Source: Pseudomonas sp. DG56-2
GTDB taxonomy: Bacteria > Pseudomonadota > Gammaproteobacteria > Pseudomonadales > Pseudomonadaceae
Assembly: GCF_004803755.1 (NCBI RefSeq)
Contig: NZ_CP032311.1
Coordinates: forward strand, 946,501-1,010,500
Reading direction: 5' to 3'
Length of the DNA: 64,000 bases
The notes under the pieces are model-generated. The model saw only the letters and a list, made by a program, of their open reading frames with translations, searched no databases and had not been told where the DNA came from. How positions within the stretch are numbered: the first letter of the stretch is position 1; every line of letters begins with the position of its first letter. The position numbers were made by a program, and so were the translations under genes. Below are positions 44,827-55,843 of this stretch, piece after piece.

Positions 44827-45984
44827 TCAGTGTTCCGTCCGATTGGACGACAGGGCCAGGTCTTGATTGGCATTACGGGTTTTCTTCAGCTGGGCGATCC
44901 ACTGCGGATCGAAATCGCTGAGGTCGTTCTTCATTGGCAGATAGCGTTCCGGGAACTCCCAGATCAGCACCTGTGGGGCGCTGTCCTTGAAGGCGCCGCC
45001 CTGCAGGTACTTGAGCATTGGCAGCAGCGGGCCATGGCCGTCTTCGGCGTAATTGACCACGTCACTGCGCAGCGCTTGTTGCAGGGCGCCGAGGAAGTTC
45101 CAGTTGGGGTTGGCGCTGTAGCTGGTGCCGACCAGCGCCACGGGGATTTCGTTGTCGGCGAACAGCGCATCGTCGCTCGCGCTTGCGCCTTCGGCCGGGC
45201 GAGTGTTGCGCGCTTGCAGGGTGTCCGGTGGTGGCAGCAAGTTGCTGAACAGTGGGTCGAGCGGCAAGAAGTTGGTCAGGTCACCTTTGTACGGTGCGCT
45301 CTGGCGCTGTTCGGTAACGTAATGCTGCGGCTCGCCATTGAGCAGGTTCTGACGGCTGACAGCTTCTGCCAGGTGCTGGGCGACAACTTCGGCACCCATC
45401 GGCGTCCAGTGGGTGTCGGTGCGCAAAAACACCTGGCCCCGGCTTTTCGCGCTTTGCAGTGCAGCCAGCAGGTCGGGGGCGAACACGCCCGCCTGACGGG
45501 CCTGGGCGTGAAACTCGTTGTACAGGTCGGTGTGCAGACTGGCCGGAGTCTGTTCGCCGATGTACTCGCTGTACAGGCGCGCCTTGGCCGGCACGATGGC
45601 AAGCACCAACTGCACGCCATGCTGTTGCAGGGTGTCGCGCACGCCGCGAATCAGCGCCAGGTTTTCCTGTTCGAACTGGTCGCTGTTGGCGACCGGCTTG
45701 AACTCTTCGTCGCTGAACAGCCAGTTGTCTCGACCCAGCACCACACCGGGACGGCCTTCGTTGAACAGTTTGAAGTCCAGCGCTGCCCAGAGGTTGGTGC
45801 CGATGCGCTTGAGCGGAAATTGCGCGTCGTAATGGGTTTCCGCGGCCTTGGCCAGCTTGCCGTCGAGCACGCTCATTTGTGCCGTGCGCTGGAAGCTGCT
45901 GAGGCCGCCCAGTGACCACACCCCAAGGCCCAGGAGCAGGACGAGAAACAACACGGCGTAGAGTTTGCGTAATGATCGGGTCAT
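44827..45984 (-). CDS. algJ: AlgJ: alginate O-acetyltransferase, SGNH-like
   Basis: This 385-residue protein is anchored by an N-terminal helix (AVLFLVLLLGLGVWSLGG) and has a periplasmic SGNH-hydrolase-like domain. The triad is Asp190 and His192 (LRTDTHWTPMG) with Ser288 (LVGTSYSANPNWNF). It takes acetyl from AlgI for transfer in the periplasm. It is 11 bases from algI and 12 from algF. Confidence 0.96.
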   Translation of the reverse strand: MTRSLRKLYAVLFLVLLLGLGVWSLGGLSSFQRTAQMSVLDGKLAKAAETHYDAQFPLKRIGTNLWAALDFKLFNEGRPGVVLGRDNWLFSDEEFKPVANSDQFEQENLALIRGVRDTLQQHGVQLVLAIVPAKARLYSEYIGEQTPASLHTDLYNEFHAQARQAGVFAPDLLAALQSAKSRGQVFLRTDTHWTPMGAEVVAQHLAEAVSRQNLLNGEPQHYVTEQRQSAPYKGDLTNFLPLDPLFSNLLPPPDTLQARNTRPAEGASASDDALFADNEIPVALVGTSYSANPNWNFLGALQQALRSDVVNYAEDGHGPLLPMLKYLQGGAFKDSAPQVLIWEFPERYLPMKNDLSDFDPQWIAQLKKTRNANQDLALSSNRTEH

Positions 45985-45995
45985 GGTCGGCTCAC

Positions 45996-47453
45996 TCAGA
46001 ACTGGAAGTAGAGAAACGGCGAGTAGCTTTGTGCCGAGAGTTTGAGGATCGAGGCGACGAACAGCAGCAGCACCAGGGCGCGGGTGGCGTACAGCCCCCA
46101 GTCCAGGCTCAGGCTGCCGTCGGCATGGACTGCCACCGGGCTGGCCTTGGGCGTTGGCTTAGCGTTGCGGTAGAAGTCGCGTAGGCCAAAGAACGCCAGG
46201 GTGGCGTAGGCCAGCAGCAGGGTTGCCACTTGCAGGCTGGTGAGGTTGGCGCGGTTGAGTTCTGACAGTTGCCAGTCACCGAAGCTGAACATGGCGCCGT
46301 ACATACGCCCGGCCACGTTGAGGTTTTCAGCACGGAAGATCACCCAGCCGACCACCACCAGGAGGAAGGTGAATGCCCATTTGATCGGGTTGAATCGCTG
46401 CGGGTTGGTGTCCAGGCCCAGGGCCCGCTCGATGGCCAGCCACATGCCGTGCCAGGCACCCCAGATGATGTAGGTGAAGTTGGCGCCGTGCCACAGGCCG
46501 CCCAAGAGCATGGTCAGGAACAGGTTGCGATAGGTGGCGAAGGTGCCGCCGCGGTTGCCGCCCAGGGTGATGTACAGATAGTCGCGCAGCCAGGTCGACA
46601 GGCTGATGTGCCAGCGCCGCCAGAACTCGGTGATCGACTGGCTGATGTAGGGCTGTTTGAAGTTCTCCATGAAGCGGAACCCCATCATCAGGCCCAAGCC
46701 GATGGCCATGTCGCTGTAGCCGGAAAAGTCGAAGTAAAGCTGTGCGGTGTAGGCCAGGGCACCGAGCCAGGCATCGCCTGTGGTCGGGTTCTGCAGGGCG
46801 AAGCAATGGTCGGCGACCACCGCCAGGGTGTCGGCAATGAAGACCTTCTTGATAAAGCCCTGCATGAAGCGCGTACAGCCTTCGGAGAACTTGTCGAGGG
46901 TGTGGGTACGGTGGTTGAACTGGTCGGCCAGGTCGCGAAAGCGTAAGACGGGACCCGCGATCAGGTGCGGGAAAATTGCCACGAACGCGGCAAAGTCGAT
47001 CAGGTTGCGCGTTGCCGGAGTGTCGCCGCGGTACACGTCGATGATGTAGCTGATCGACTCGAAAATGTAGAAGGAGATACCGATCGGCAGCAGCACGTGA
47101 GTGAGGATGAACGGCTCAAGACCGAACGAGGTCATGATCTCGTTGATGCTGTCGACGCCAAAGTTGGCGTACTTGAAGTAGCCCAGGATGCACAGGTCGA
47201 CGGCTACCCCGAGCAGCAGCCAGCGTTGTGCCGGTTTGGTGCGCACACCGGCAGCACCTACTTTCAGGCCGATCCAGTAATTCCACAGGGTGACTGCGGC
47301 AAACAGCGCCAGAAAGTCCACCCGCCACCAGGCGTAGAACAGGTAACTGGCCAGCAGCAGCAGTGCGTTGCGATAGCGTTGCCCGCTCAAGTAGTACAAG
47401 CCGAGAAAGATCGGCAGGAACAGGAACAGAAACACGTTGGACGAGAACACCAT
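45996..47453 (-). CDS. algI: AlgI: MBOAT acetyl export protein
   Basis: This 485-residue polytopic membrane protein of the MBOAT family moves acetyl groups across the inner membrane for alginate acetylation. The invariant histidine is His322 (GGLWHGANFTYIIWGAWHG), with the family motif FWRRWHISLSTWLRDYLYI just before it. Its start has AAGGAG. It is separated from algL by 171 bases holding a REP pair, the largest gap in the operon. Confidence 0.97.
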   Translation of the reverse strand: MVFSSNVFLFLFLPIFLGLYYLSGQRYRNALLLLASYLFYAWWRVDFLALFAAVTLWNYWIGLKVGAAGVRTKPAQRWLLLGVAVDLCILGYFKYANFGVDSINEIMTSFGLEPFILTHVLLPIGISFYIFESISYIIDVYRGDTPATRNLIDFAAFVAIFPHLIAGPVLRFRDLADQFNHRTHTLDKFSEGCTRFMQGFIKKVFIADTLAVVADHCFALQNPTTGDAWLGALAYTAQLYFDFSGYSDMAIGLGLMMGFRFMENFKQPYISQSITEFWRRWHISLSTWLRDYLYITLGGNRGGTFATYRNLFLTMLLGGLWHGANFTYIIWGAWHGMWLAIERALGLDTNPQRFNPIKWAFTFLLVVVGWVIFRAENLNVAGRMYGAMFSFGDWQLSELNRANLTSLQVATLLLAYATLAFFGLRDFYRNAKPTPKASPVAVHADGSLSLDWGLYATRALVLLLFVASILKLSAQSYSPFLYFQF

Positions 47454-47542
47454 CCCGATCTCTCCTTGTCGTTATCCACAATCGGGGCAGCAGCCCCCCA
47501 AACCCCCCGTGAAAAATCACCGGGGAAACCAAATCGACCAAC

Positions 47543-47617
47543 CCTGTGGGAGCGGGCTTGCCTCGCGATGCGGAGCAAGATTTTTTGCGCTTCGCGGGGC
47601 AAGCCCGCTCCTACAGG
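47543..47617. repeat. Inverted REP pair between algL and algI
   Basis: CCTGTGGGAGCGGGCTTGCC (47543-47562) recurs inverted at 47598-47617 with one mismatch. Similarity extends to about 31 bp per unit. This is the Pseudomonas REP sequence (GGGAGCGGGCTTGCCCGCGAAG-type) arranged as a two-unit palindrome. On the transcript it forms a long hairpin and could set differential stability of upstream and downstream parts. Confidence 0.88.
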
Positions 47618-47624
47618 TGATGCG

Positions 47625-48737
47625 TTATTTCTTTTCGTAGATCCGGGTCAGGTCACCGCCAAGGCGGAAACTTTTGAACGGTTGCATGTCGTGTTTTTTC
47701 TTCAGCGCATCGGCATTGCAGCTGTAGAGGCTGCACCAGGGTTCGAGCCAGGCGTATTTGCTGTCGATTTTCAGGTCATCCATGTCCTGTTTCTCACCGC
47801 TCTTGCTCTTGAACGGGCTCGGGTCTTTAACCCCGGACAGCACTCGATCACCCAGGCGTTTGAGTGCAGCGTTGTTTTCCGGGCGGACATCGACACCGTT
47901 GGCCTGGGCGAAACTTGCGATCATCGCCAATGGCGGCAGGGCATAGTTGTGATAGGCCAGGGCGCGCTGCTTGCGGTGCAGTTCATTGGGCAAGAAGCCT
48001 TGGGCATCGACCTGATTGGCCGCCACCCGATACTCCTTCACCGACCAGTCGAACAGGTCGCGGCGGTCGGTCGCCACGGCGGTGGCCATGACCGACCAGG
48101 CGGCCCAGTAGGAGTGGTTGTTGATCTTCTCGAGCGGCAAGTCGCTCCAGTCCTTGACCACTTGATCGGCCAGGCGTGCGAACCACTTTTCGATCAACTC
48201 GGCTTGCTGTTGGTGGGCGGCCAGGGGTTGGGAGTTGGAGAATTTCAGTTGCAGCCAGGAAGAACTCAGGCTGCCCAGTGCCCATTTGCGCATGGACTTG
48301 CCGGTGTGGTTGTAGTCGGTGGACATCAGCGCGTCGGCACGTGCCCAGGTGCTCAACCAATCGAGCGTGCAATCCAGTTGCTGTGGGCGGCCATCGCGCA
48401 TGTATTGCATCACCTGCTTGCTGACCCCGCGTTCAAGCGTGGTAATGCTCGCGGTGGAGTCGCGGAAGGCTTTTTCCGAGGCTTTGTTCAAGGTCGCCCG
48501 GGCCTTGTCCGAGCCTTCGTACTTACTGCGAAACTGCAGCTTTTCGGTGTATGGCTTGGGGATGGCTTCGCATTTGTAGTCGCTGGGCCCGGTCTTGAGT
48601 TTTTCGATACCCGCGTAGTAACCCTGGGGCGGCACCAGGCCGGCGGCCTGCACCGCCGGGCCGACCAGCATCAGTGCTAATGCAAGCACCTTGGCCCGGC
48701 CCTTGTGGGCGTGGGTGAATGTGGCGTGTGTGTTCAT
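47625..48737 (-). CDS. algL: AlgL: periplasmic alginate lyase
   Basis: This 370-residue exported enzyme cleaves mannuronate-rich alginate by beta-elimination and clears misrouted polymer from the periplasm. It has a signal peptide (to [11 protein letters not shown]), the family motif NNHSYW (residues 206-211) and an alpha/alpha-barrel sequence. Its ATG overlaps the algX stop by 4 bp. Confidence 0.96.
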   Translation of the reverse strand: MNTHATFTHAHKGRAKVLALALMLVGPAVQAAGLVPPQGYYAGIEKLKTGPSDYKCEAIPKPYTEKLQFRSKYEGSDKARATLNKASEKAFRDSTASITTLERGVSKQVMQYMRDGRPQQLDCTLDWLSTWARADALMSTDYNHTGKSMRKWALGSLSSSWLQLKFSNSQPLAAHQQQAELIEKWFARLADQVVKDWSDLPLEKINNHSYWAAWSVMATAVATDRRDLFDWSVKEYRVAANQVDAQGFLPNELHRKQRALAYHNYALPPLAMIASFAQANGVDVRPENNAALKRLGDRVLSGVKDPSPFKSKSGEKQDMDDLKIDSKYAWLEPWCSLYSCNADALKKKHDMQPFKSFRLGGDLTRIYEKK

Positions 48738-50140
48738 GAGCGGCTCCGTTTGCAGAGTGTGGCTTCGACCTTCTGCGTACCGTTTTCCGGGCCCTGGACC
48801 TCCACTGCCAGCAAGGTCTGACTGGCCCAGTCTTCATCCTCGCGCAGTTGGAAGGCAAAACGGCCATCGGTATCGGACGTCTCCGGCTTTTCGATCTTCA
48901 CGTTTTCATGGCGGCCGTTGAGGTACCAGAGCTTGGCCTGCAAGACCTTTACCGAGGTGTCTGCAAACTTGATGTCCAACTGGTGCCGGCCGTTGACCAG
49001 ATCCTTGATCACGCCACCCTTGCCGTTGACCATCAGTTCGTTGTTGCCCGGTTTGAGCGTGGCATTGGCGTGCATCAGCGCCGGCTTGCCTTCGCAACCG
49101 TTGTCGAGCAGTGCGAGTATCTGCCGCCAGATGGTTTCCTGATCCAGGCGATACAGTGGCGAGAATTCCCAGACAAGAATCTTCGGTGGATGGTTCTTGA
49201 AGTCATCGCTGCCCAGGTACTGAATCATCGAGCCTTCCAGGCCACCGCCAGGGAAGGCGACGTTGAGCACGTCGGCGCCGATGTATTGTTCAAGGAAACC
49301 CGAGAAGTTGTAGTTCTTGCCGCTGTGGCTGGTACCCACCAAGGTGATCTGCGGGTTGCCGGAATCGCCGAACAGGTCGTCACCGCCACTTTCACCTTTG
49401 GGCTCGGTGGTGAACTGGTCCATGTATTGCACTGCATAGCTGGTGCCGCACAGTTGCCCGGCCACGTTGTGCAGGGTACCGGTCTTGCCCATGCGCCCGG
49501 ACTTGTGGCTTTCGAACTCGCGCTTTGGCACATCGGCGAAGGCCGGCATCTTGTGCACGGTTTCGGCCACGATCTTCGCGGCGCGCTCGGCGCCATACGG
49601 CGTCCAGTGCTGGTCACCACGGAAATAGAAGTCCTTGCCCTGGTCGGCTGCGGCCAATTGTTCGTTGGTCAGCGGCGACAAGTCGGGCACGTTGTAGCCC
49701 ATCTTGCTGAAGCGCGTGAGCATCGCCTGGTAGTTGCCCAGGGCTTTCTCGTAGTTGAACGCGGCTTTTTCTGCTGGATTGAGCATGTTGCGGTTAACCA
49801 GGCCGCGGGTCGGCTGGTAAACCACGACCAGTTCGATACCGCGTGCCTTGAACGCATCGTGCACTTGCTGCAGGCGTTTGTAGCCGGCGGGGGTGGTCTG
49901 GAACTCGGTGCGCAGGTCTTCGCGGGTACGGAACAGCCAGTCGCCCTGAGCCTGTACCAGGGTGGTGAAGTTCTGCTGGTAGCGGGTGGTGTAACGGCTG
50001 GCATCGTGTGCCTCGGGGCACAGCTGGCAGCACGGCTCGGCGCTGAAGGTCGGGGCCGTTACGGCGTCTGCATGGGCACCGTTGCTGATCGCCATGAGCG
50101 CAGCACTGAGTCCAAGCAGTTTGATCAAATGTGGGGTCAT
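48734..50140 (-). CDS. algX: AlgX: alginate acetyltransferase / carbohydrate-binding protein
   Basis: This 468-residue periplasmic protein has a signal peptide (to SNGAHA), an SGNH-like catalytic domain (Asp176, His178 in GDQHWTPYG; Ser271 in [12 protein letters not shown]) and a C-terminal carbohydrate-binding module (from about 345). It puts acetyl on the polymer and helps assemble the export complex with AlgK and MucD. It lies 12 bases after algG. Confidence 0.96.
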   Translation of the reverse strand: MTPHLIKLLGLSAALMAISNGAHADAVTAPTFSAEPCCQLCPEAHDASRYTTRYQQNFTTLVQAQGDWLFRTREDLRTEFQTTPAGYKRLQQVHDAFKARGIELVVVYQPTRGLVNRNMLNPAEKAAFNYEKALGNYQAMLTRFSKMGYNVPDLSPLTNEQLAAADQGKDFYFRGDQHWTPYGAERAAKIVAETVHKMPAFADVPKREFESHKSGRMGKTGTLHNVAGQLCGTSYAVQYMDQFTTEPKGESGGDDLFGDSGNPQITLVGTSHSGKNYNFSGFLEQYIGADVLNVAFPGGGLEGSMIQYLGSDDFKNHPPKILVWEFSPLYRLDQETIWRQILALLDNGCEGKPALMHANATLKPGNNELMVNGKGGVIKDLVNGRHQLDIKFADTSVKVLQAKLWYLNGRHENVKIEKPETSDTDGRFAFQLREDEDWASQTLLAVEVQGPENGTQKVEATLCKRSRS

Positions 50141-50152
50141 GTCGTGGCTTCC

Positions 50153-51718
50153 TCAATCCGCCATTTCGGTCTGGCGTTCGACCGGATCGATCAAAACGGC
50201 TTTCTGCTGGCGCACCATCAGGTCGAGGATCTCGTCCTGACGTTCACCCAGTACACCGGAAAAACTGATACCGCTGGCCTTGCTCGGGGCCAGCATCGAG
50301 ACCCGGTAGAGTTCCACGCTCAATGGCGAGTCGATTGACAACGGGCCGCTGCCGTTGGCCGCCAGCTCGCCACCAACGACGATCAGCGAGACCTTGGTGT
50401 CGAAAGGGTCCAGGGCAATGTCGCGGTCAGTGTCGGAGAGATCTTTGATGTGCCCATAGACACCCACCAGGCCGTTGGCCATGGCGACGTTTTCATACAG
50501 GCGGATGTTCACGCTGTTGCGTACGCGAATACCGTGGCGACGGTTGTTGATCAGCTTGTTACCCCAGATCAGGTTGTCGCCACTCTCGTACAGGGTGATA
50601 CCGTCGGTATGGTTGCGGTAAATCTCGTTGTAGGCGATCAGGTTGTTGACGCTGTTACGGTCGATCACCACGCCCGAGAGCTTGTTGTCATAGCTCTTGT
50701 TATTAATGATCCAACTGTCGTTGACCTCACGGGAAACGATGATGCCGTGCTTCTTCTTGGTGCCATGCACGGTGTTGCCGGCGATGATCAGTCGGTGCGA
50801 ACGGTCGTGGGGGTCGATGCCATAGACGATGTTGTCGCGGTAGGTGCTGTCCTTGACCACAAAATCGCTGGTTTCGTAGCAGTAGAAGCCGTACCACATG
50901 TCACTGAATTCCGAGCCAATGATCCAGCCGGTGGGTTCGGCGCGGCCCATCTGCTTGGCCATGTTCGGCGTGTACTGGGAAATGCTCACCCCGTAGGACT
51001 TACTTTTGGCGTAGCCGAAGCTGGCCATCTGGGTGTTGACGATGTAAGTCTCGGTGCCGCCCCACGACAGCAGGAACGGGCGGAATTCGTTGGCGGAGCG
51101 GAAAGTGGCCGGGCCATTGTCCTTCTCGCGCCAGCCGGTGACCTTGCTGTCGGTGACGAACAGTTTGCCGTCGTTGACCAGGAATGATCCGCCTTCCTGG
51201 GACAGGCGCAGTTCCTTGACCTTGGCGTCAATCTCCAGCACACCCTTGGCGCCAACCACGATGGGCAGGCGCGCCAGGTAAACGCCGGGCGCGGTTTCAG
51301 TCAGGTACTGCTTGGGTACGTGCTTGCTCAGCTCGGTGAAGTCGACGTGACCGTCATCGATAAAAATGGCCTGGGGGATGCCGTGTTGACGCGCTACCCA
51401 TTCGGCCATCTTGTTGTCGCCACCGATGAACTCCTTGAGCGCGTCTTCCTGCAGCATGCGCCGCACCGTGACCTTGCCCTTGTGGGTGCGCTGGAGCTTT
51501 TTCTGCACGGCTTCGGCGGTGTAGCCGGAGAGGTCGGGCAGGGTCGGCGCGGGAATCTGCAACGGCTCGATCGGCGCGCTGCTCACGGTGTATGTCTTGG
51601 CCTGCTGCAGTTCCTTGGCCACCGTGGTCGGTGCCTGGCTGTTGGCCAGGGCGATGCTGCTGGCCAGCAGCAAGGTGCCGGCCAGCATGCACTGGAAGGT
51701 GTTCGATTGAAGGCTCAT
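50153..51718 (-). CDS. algG: AlgG: mannuronan C5-epimerase
   Basis: This 521-residue periplasmic right-handed beta-helix protein converts polymeric D-mannuronate to L-guluronate. It has a signal peptide (to SSIALA) and the catalytic DPHDR motif (residues 302-306), followed by CASH-type repeats (NTVHGTKKKHGIIVSREVND; NEIYRNHTDGITLYESGDNL). It lies 18 bases after algE. Confidence 0.97.
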   Translation of the reverse strand: MSLQSNTFQCMLAGTLLLASSIALANSQAPTTVAKELQQAKTYTVSSAPIEPLQIPAPTLPDLSGYTAEAVQKKLQRTHKGKVTVRRMLQEDALKEFIGGDNKMAEWVARQHGIPQAIFIDDGHVDFTELSKHVPKQYLTETAPGVYLARLPIVVGAKGVLEIDAKVKELRLSQEGGSFLVNDGKLFVTDSKVTGWREKDNGPATFRSANEFRPFLLSWGGTETYIVNTQMASFGYAKSKSYGVSISQYTPNMAKQMGRAEPTGWIIGSEFSDMWYGFYCYETSDFVVKDSTYRDNIVYGIDPHDRSHRLIIAGNTVHGTKKKHGIIVSREVNDSWIINNKSYDNKLSGVVIDRNSVNNLIAYNEIYRNHTDGITLYESGDNLIWGNKLINNRRHGIRVRNSVNIRLYENVAMANGLVGVYGHIKDLSDTDRDIALDPFDTKVSLIVVGGELAANGSGPLSIDSPLSVELYRVSMLAPSKASGISFSGVLGERQDEILDLMVRQQKAVLIDPVERQTEMAD

Positions 51719-51736
51719 ATCAGTGCACTCCAGGCA

Positions 51737-53218
51737 TCAGAAGCGCCAGATAACGTCGACGAAGGCGCGGTGCATGTAGGAGTCCGCTTCCTTGCCATAG
51801 GCGTCGCCCGGCTTGAATACACCAGCACGCAAGCGCACCAGCGCCGAAGGTTCGTCGATGGACTGGCTGAGGGCGGCTGGCAACAAGCCCTGCTTGAAGT
51901 ACTTGGTGACCACTACGTCCATTTCTTGACCAAGGTCTTTCTCACCCTGGACCAGCGGACGGTTGATGCCGTTGTCTTCGACAACCGCGTTGATACCGCT
52001 GCTGCCGATGTTCTGGTTGCCGTCCACACGCCAGAACTTGTGGTAGATCAAACTGGCGTCGTAGTCGTCGCGCAACTGCCAGGAGGTGAACAAGGTGGCC
52101 GCCTGGAGGTTGCCCAGTTCACCGCGAAACGCTTCGCCGAAGCGGTGTACCCGCGAGCGGGTGCCAGTGAAGTTGGAGCGGTTGCTTTCCAGGCCGGTTT
52201 GCTCGTAGTTGCTCGAACCGTCGCTGCCACCGCCGCCGCTGCCGCGGGCATAGGCAGCACCGACCTGCCAGTTGGGATCAAGGCGCAAGCGGATCCCGAG
52301 GTCGGTGGCCCAGGCGTTGACGTCGCCACTCTGCTTGCCGCTGGCCACTTGCTCGCCGTTGACGGTGGTGGTGTTGAGGCTGTCGCGATCACCGCTCAAC
52401 CAGGTCACGCTGCCCCAGTAGTTGACGCGATTCTGATTGCGCCAGTTGTAGGCGTCGCTGTTGGCTTCAAGGCCCAACCAGGTGAGGTCACCGGTGCGCG
52501 TCTTGTCCAGTGCATCGACCGTTTCGCCCGGGCTCTTCAGGTTGCCGTCGTCATGGGTGTGATGAGCACGCAAGCCGACCCAGTGTCCCGGTGTCCATTG
52601 CGTGGCAATGTCGCCATAGACATGCAGGCGATCCTTGTCTTCAGGAGCCAGCTCGGTGAGGTCAGTGCGGTATTCACTGAAACGTTCGGCCACGCCGAGG
52701 TTGGCACGCAGCAAAGTGGTGTCGAAGGTCCAGTTCAGCGCTTCGATGTTGGTGTCGCGCCACATGCCGTCGTCGTTGCGCAGGCGCTGGCGGCCGAAGC
52801 GCAGTTGCTCGCCGGGGTAGGCGGTCAAGCCGCTGTAGCCGACCCAGAACTCGCGCATCGCCAGGTAGCTTTTGTCTGCCTCGCGACCGTCTGCGCGGCC
52901 GGTGTCGGTTTCGGCTTCATCGCCCGACTGGCGCAGGGTGTCGGTCTCGATGATGTCGGTGGCCGCTACCGCCTGGCCCATGGCAAAGGCGCTCCAGTTG
53001 CCACGTTCGCCGTAGACCCAAGGACGCAGGTCCAGGCCCAGACCGTTGACGTCACCACCGGAGCGGGTGCCCAGGTCACGGTCGTCTTCGGACTGGCCGG
53101 TGATTTTCACGTCCAGACCAAAATTCTTTTCGGCAGTCATTGCGGCCAGGGTCGGGCATGACCAGAGCACGGCGAAGCCAAGGCCCAGGCCGGCTTTCAT
53201 CCACGGATTGAGTGTCAT
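51737..53218 (-). CDS. algE: AlgE: alginate outer membrane export porin
   Basis: This 493-residue outer membrane 18-strand barrel has a signal peptide (to [14 protein letters not shown]) and a terminal phenylalanine (VDVIWRF). Arginine-rich barrel segments ([20 protein letters not shown]) fit the electropositive pore that guides alginate out. Its start overlaps the algK stop by 4 bp, coupling the two parts of the secretion channel. Confidence 0.96.
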   Translation of the reverse strand: MTLNPWMKAGLGLGFAVLWSCPTLAAMTAEKNFGLDVKITGQSEDDRDLGTRSGGDVNGLGLDLRPWVYGERGNWSAFAMGQAVAATDIIETDTLRQSGDEAETDTGRADGREADKSYLAMREFWVGYSGLTAYPGEQLRFGRQRLRNDDGMWRDTNIEALNWTFDTTLLRANLGVAERFSEYRTDLTELAPEDKDRLHVYGDIATQWTPGHWVGLRAHHTHDDGNLKSPGETVDALDKTRTGDLTWLGLEANSDAYNWRNQNRVNYWGSVTWLSGDRDSLNTTTVNGEQVASGKQSGDVNAWATDLGIRLRLDPNWQVGAAYARGSGGGGSDGSSNYEQTGLESNRSNFTGTRSRVHRFGEAFRGELGNLQAATLFTSWQLRDDYDASLIYHKFWRVDGNQNIGSSGINAVVEDNGINRPLVQGEKDLGQEMDVVVTKYFKQGLLPAALSQSIDEPSALVRLRAGVFKPGDAYGKEADSYMHRAFVDVIWRF

Positions 53219-54627
53219 AGGGAATCCTCGCCTTGTTCAGGTGCTTGCACAGCTTGCAGGGCCAAGGCGCCTGCGCCTGGGCCGATGGCGCCACGAGACT
53301 GGCGCTCTTGCTGCAACAGGCGCTCGGCCTGGGCTTTTTGCGTTGGGGAGAGTTGCTGGTCGAGCTCGGCGCTCAACGCTTGCGACTGTTCGCTGGGATT
53401 GGCCTGCGCCAGTTGGCTGAACACCCAGGCATTGACCAGGTCCTTGCGGATGCCGTGGCCTTCACTGAACAGCTGGGCCAGGGCGTAGTCGGCGCTGAGC
53501 TGGCCACCGCGGGCGGCGGTGAGCAGGTGGTCGACCGCTTTCTGTGGGTCGACATTGCCCAGGTAGCCGCGGCGATAAAGTTGGCCCAGGTAGTAATGAG
53601 CGCTGATTTCACCGGCATTGGCGGCACTGAGCAGATGGCGTTCGGCCTTGTGTGCATCGGCCGGCACGGTCTTGCCTTCGTAGTACAGGCGACCAAGCAA
53701 AAGCTCTGCCCGAGGCTGCTCGGTGGCCCGGCCCTTGTCGATGTACTCCATCAACTTGTCAGTGTCGCCGAGTTCGGGAAAGTCGTAGAGCAACTGTGCC
53801 AGGCTGACCCAGGAGCCGGGGTTCACCGGAGCCACGTGTTCGAGCAGCGCCTGGGCGGTTTTCTCGTCGGTCTGTCCCAGGCTGCGATCGGCCAGCACGC
53901 GGGCCACACTGTCGACCCGGGTGGCGGGAATCGTGCCGCGTTGGTAGGCGCTTTTTACACTTTCAATCAGCGCAGCCTGTTGATCGGCCTGACCGCGTTT
54001 CTGGTAAACGGTTGCCAATTCGACATAGCAGATATCGGTTGCCGTCAACGCGGCTTTGCAGATCCGCTCAACCTCGTCCAGATGCTGGTCGTAGGTGTTC
54101 TGGGTGCGGTACAGCAGGATCTGCGCCAGGCCCGCTTCCGGGTAGCCGGCAGCGCGCCATTGATCGATCTGTTGCTGGGCGTTGGTGTTCGGAAAACTCT
54201 GTGGGTATTGCAGGTAGAGCATCGCCAGCGGAATCAGGGTATTGCCCTCACCGTTGGTGAAGGCTTTCTTGAGCAGGGTTTCGGCTTCCTGGCGCTCGGC
54301 TGCAGAGGCGTCCGGTTTGGCGGCCAGCAGACGACCCAGGCGCGCCTGGGCGCGGGGCGAAATGTCGGCGGCTGCGCGGTAGGTTGCTTCGGCTTCCTTG
54401 AGCTTGGCCGGGTCGCGGGTTTCTACCTGAATATCGGCCAGGCCAACCTGGGCTTCGCTGTAACCGAGGTCGGCCAGTTGCCGGTAGTTCTGCTCCGCCA
54501 GGGCCGTGTCGCCGCGCTTGAGTGCTTCGTTGGCCAGGCGCTGGTCGGGCAACCCTGCACAACCGGCCAGGCTGATGGCCAGCGCCAGGCCCAACGCAGC
54601 ACAACAATGGGAGTGAGTAAGGGTCAT
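53215..54627 (-). CDS. algK: AlgK: TPR/Sel1 outer membrane lipoprotein
   Basis: This 470-residue lipoprotein has a lipobox (SLAGC, Cys about residue 23) and many Sel1/TPR-like repeats ([60 protein letters not shown]). It is the scaffold that joins AlgE to the periplasmic complex and aids AlgE placement. It begins 12 bases after alg44. Confidence 0.96.
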   Translation of the reverse strand: MTLTHSHCCAALGLALAISLAGCAGLPDQRLANEALKRGDTALAEQNYRQLADLGYSEAQVGLADIQVETRDPAKLKEAEATYRAAADISPRAQARLGRLLAAKPDASAAERQEAETLLKKAFTNGEGNTLIPLAMLYLQYPQSFPNTNAQQQIDQWRAAGYPEAGLAQILLYRTQNTYDQHLDEVERICKAALTATDICYVELATVYQKRGQADQQAALIESVKSAYQRGTIPATRVDSVARVLADRSLGQTDEKTAQALLEHVAPVNPGSWVSLAQLLYDFPELGDTDKLMEYIDKGRATEQPRAELLLGRLYYEGKTVPADAHKAERHLLSAANAGEISAHYYLGQLYRRGYLGNVDPQKAVDHLLTAARGGQLSADYALAQLFSEGHGIRKDLVNAWVFSQLAQANPSEQSQALSAELDQQLSPTQKAQAERLLQQERQSRGAIGPGAGALALQAVQAPEQGEDSL

Positions 54628-54639
54628 GGGCGGATCCTC

Positions 54640-55806
54640 TTAGAGCCCACGGGCCACTGCTTTGTCGATCAACCAGTCCAGCGATGGACCACTGTCGCTG
54701 TCGACCGCTACCGGGCGCCCGGCCAGTTCGCTAGGCAGTGCGCCTTCTGGCTTGATCTGCACACGAATGTCGGAAGACAAGTCTTCGCTGTTCAGGCTGG
54801 TGCTGCTGACGATTTCACCGCTGCGCCATTGATCGTCGCCTGCAATCTGGAAGTTGACCCGGGTGCCTGGCTTGACGTCGTCGAACTGGCGATAGCTGAA
54901 ACGCGCCTCGATGGTTGGGTTGGCCGTGCGCGGGATCAGTTGGAAAATCACTTGGCCTTTGCTCGCGTACTGGCCGTCATCCACCAGTTGGCGGGCGACC
55001 ACGCAATCGCAGGGGCTGGTAAGGGTGCCGCTCATTTGTTTGCCGAACAGCTCTTCGACTTTGCTCGGTTCCAGTTGCTGGTCGTCCAGGTGACCTTTGA
55101 GCATGTCCAGCATGCTGGTGCTGAACGAAGCGAGCGGGGCGCCCTTGACTGCATTGCCACCACTTTCGATCAGGCTTTGCACCGTGCCGTCGCGAGGCAT
55201 GGTGACGTTGGTGGTCGGCACGCTGACCACACCGGCCTGGGCGTGACTGACGAAATACAGGCCATACACGGATTTAGCGATAAAGCCGAAGGCGGCGACC
55301 CCAACCACGAACACGCCGAGGCTGAACGTCACGGCCCGCAGGCGACCCAAGGCGCTCATGCCACCGCTGGCGTCTTTCTGTTTACGCGCCTTGGTGAAGT
55401 TGTCGCGCTGCAGGGTGCTTAGCACGTCGCCCATGGTGATCAGCTCGCCCGACAAGTGCGAGGTGATGATGTGGCGCAAGGTGGCGATATCGCGCGGTTC
55501 CAGGTTCTGGAACTGCACGCCGGTGCGGCCGCTGGAGGAATCGTAGGAGCGCACCTGGAACTCGATGTCCATCGCCAGGCCGAGTTTGTCGACGGTGAAC
55601 TGCAAGCGGCCGCGCAGTACCTCACCCACTTTCAGCGGGTGTTTGGCATGGAAGCTCAGGCCCCCGGCGGACAGGTCGTCGACCTTCACCTCCAGGGTTT
55701 CGCGGTTACTCCCCAGGTAACGCAACTTGGCGGGGATGCGCACCCGGGCGTGCTGGCGCTGGGCTTCGGACTCATGCACGACATTGACGTTCACGGCGGT
55801 ATTCAT
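54640..55806 (-). CDS. alg44: Alg44: c-di-GMP-binding alginate copolymerase
   Basis: From the ATG at 55806 this is 388 residues; an upstream in-frame start at 55869 runs into alg8 and is rejected. The cytoplasmic PilZ domain has Arg17 and Arg21 (RQHAR) and the DxSxxG motif Asp44-Ser46-Gly49, at the P. aeruginosa positions. A membrane helix (FSLGVFVVGVAAFGFIAKSV) and a periplasmic HlyD-like domain follow. c-di-GMP binding here activates polymerisation by Alg8. Confidence 0.97.
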   Translation of the reverse strand: MNTAVNVNVVHESEAQRQHARVRIPAKLRYLGSNRETLEVKVDDLSAGGLSFHAKHPLKVGEVLRGRLQFTVDKLGLAMDIEFQVRSYDSSSGRTGVQFQNLEPRDIATLRHIITSHLSGELITMGDVLSTLQRDNFTKARKQKDASGGMSALGRLRAVTFSLGVFVVGVAAFGFIAKSVYGLYFVSHAQAGVVSVPTTNVTMPRDGTVQSLIESGGNAVKGAPLASFSTSMLDMLKGHLDDQQLEPSKVEELFGKQMSGTLTSPCDCVVARQLVDDGQYASKGQVIFQLIPRTANPTIEARFSYRQFDDVKPGTRVNFQIAGDDQWRSGEIVSSTSLNSEDLSSDIRVQIKPEGALPSELAGRPVAVDSDSGPSLDWLIDKAVARGL

Positions 55807-55843
55807 GGCAATTTGTTCCTGTTTAATCCAATCGGGTTCCGGC

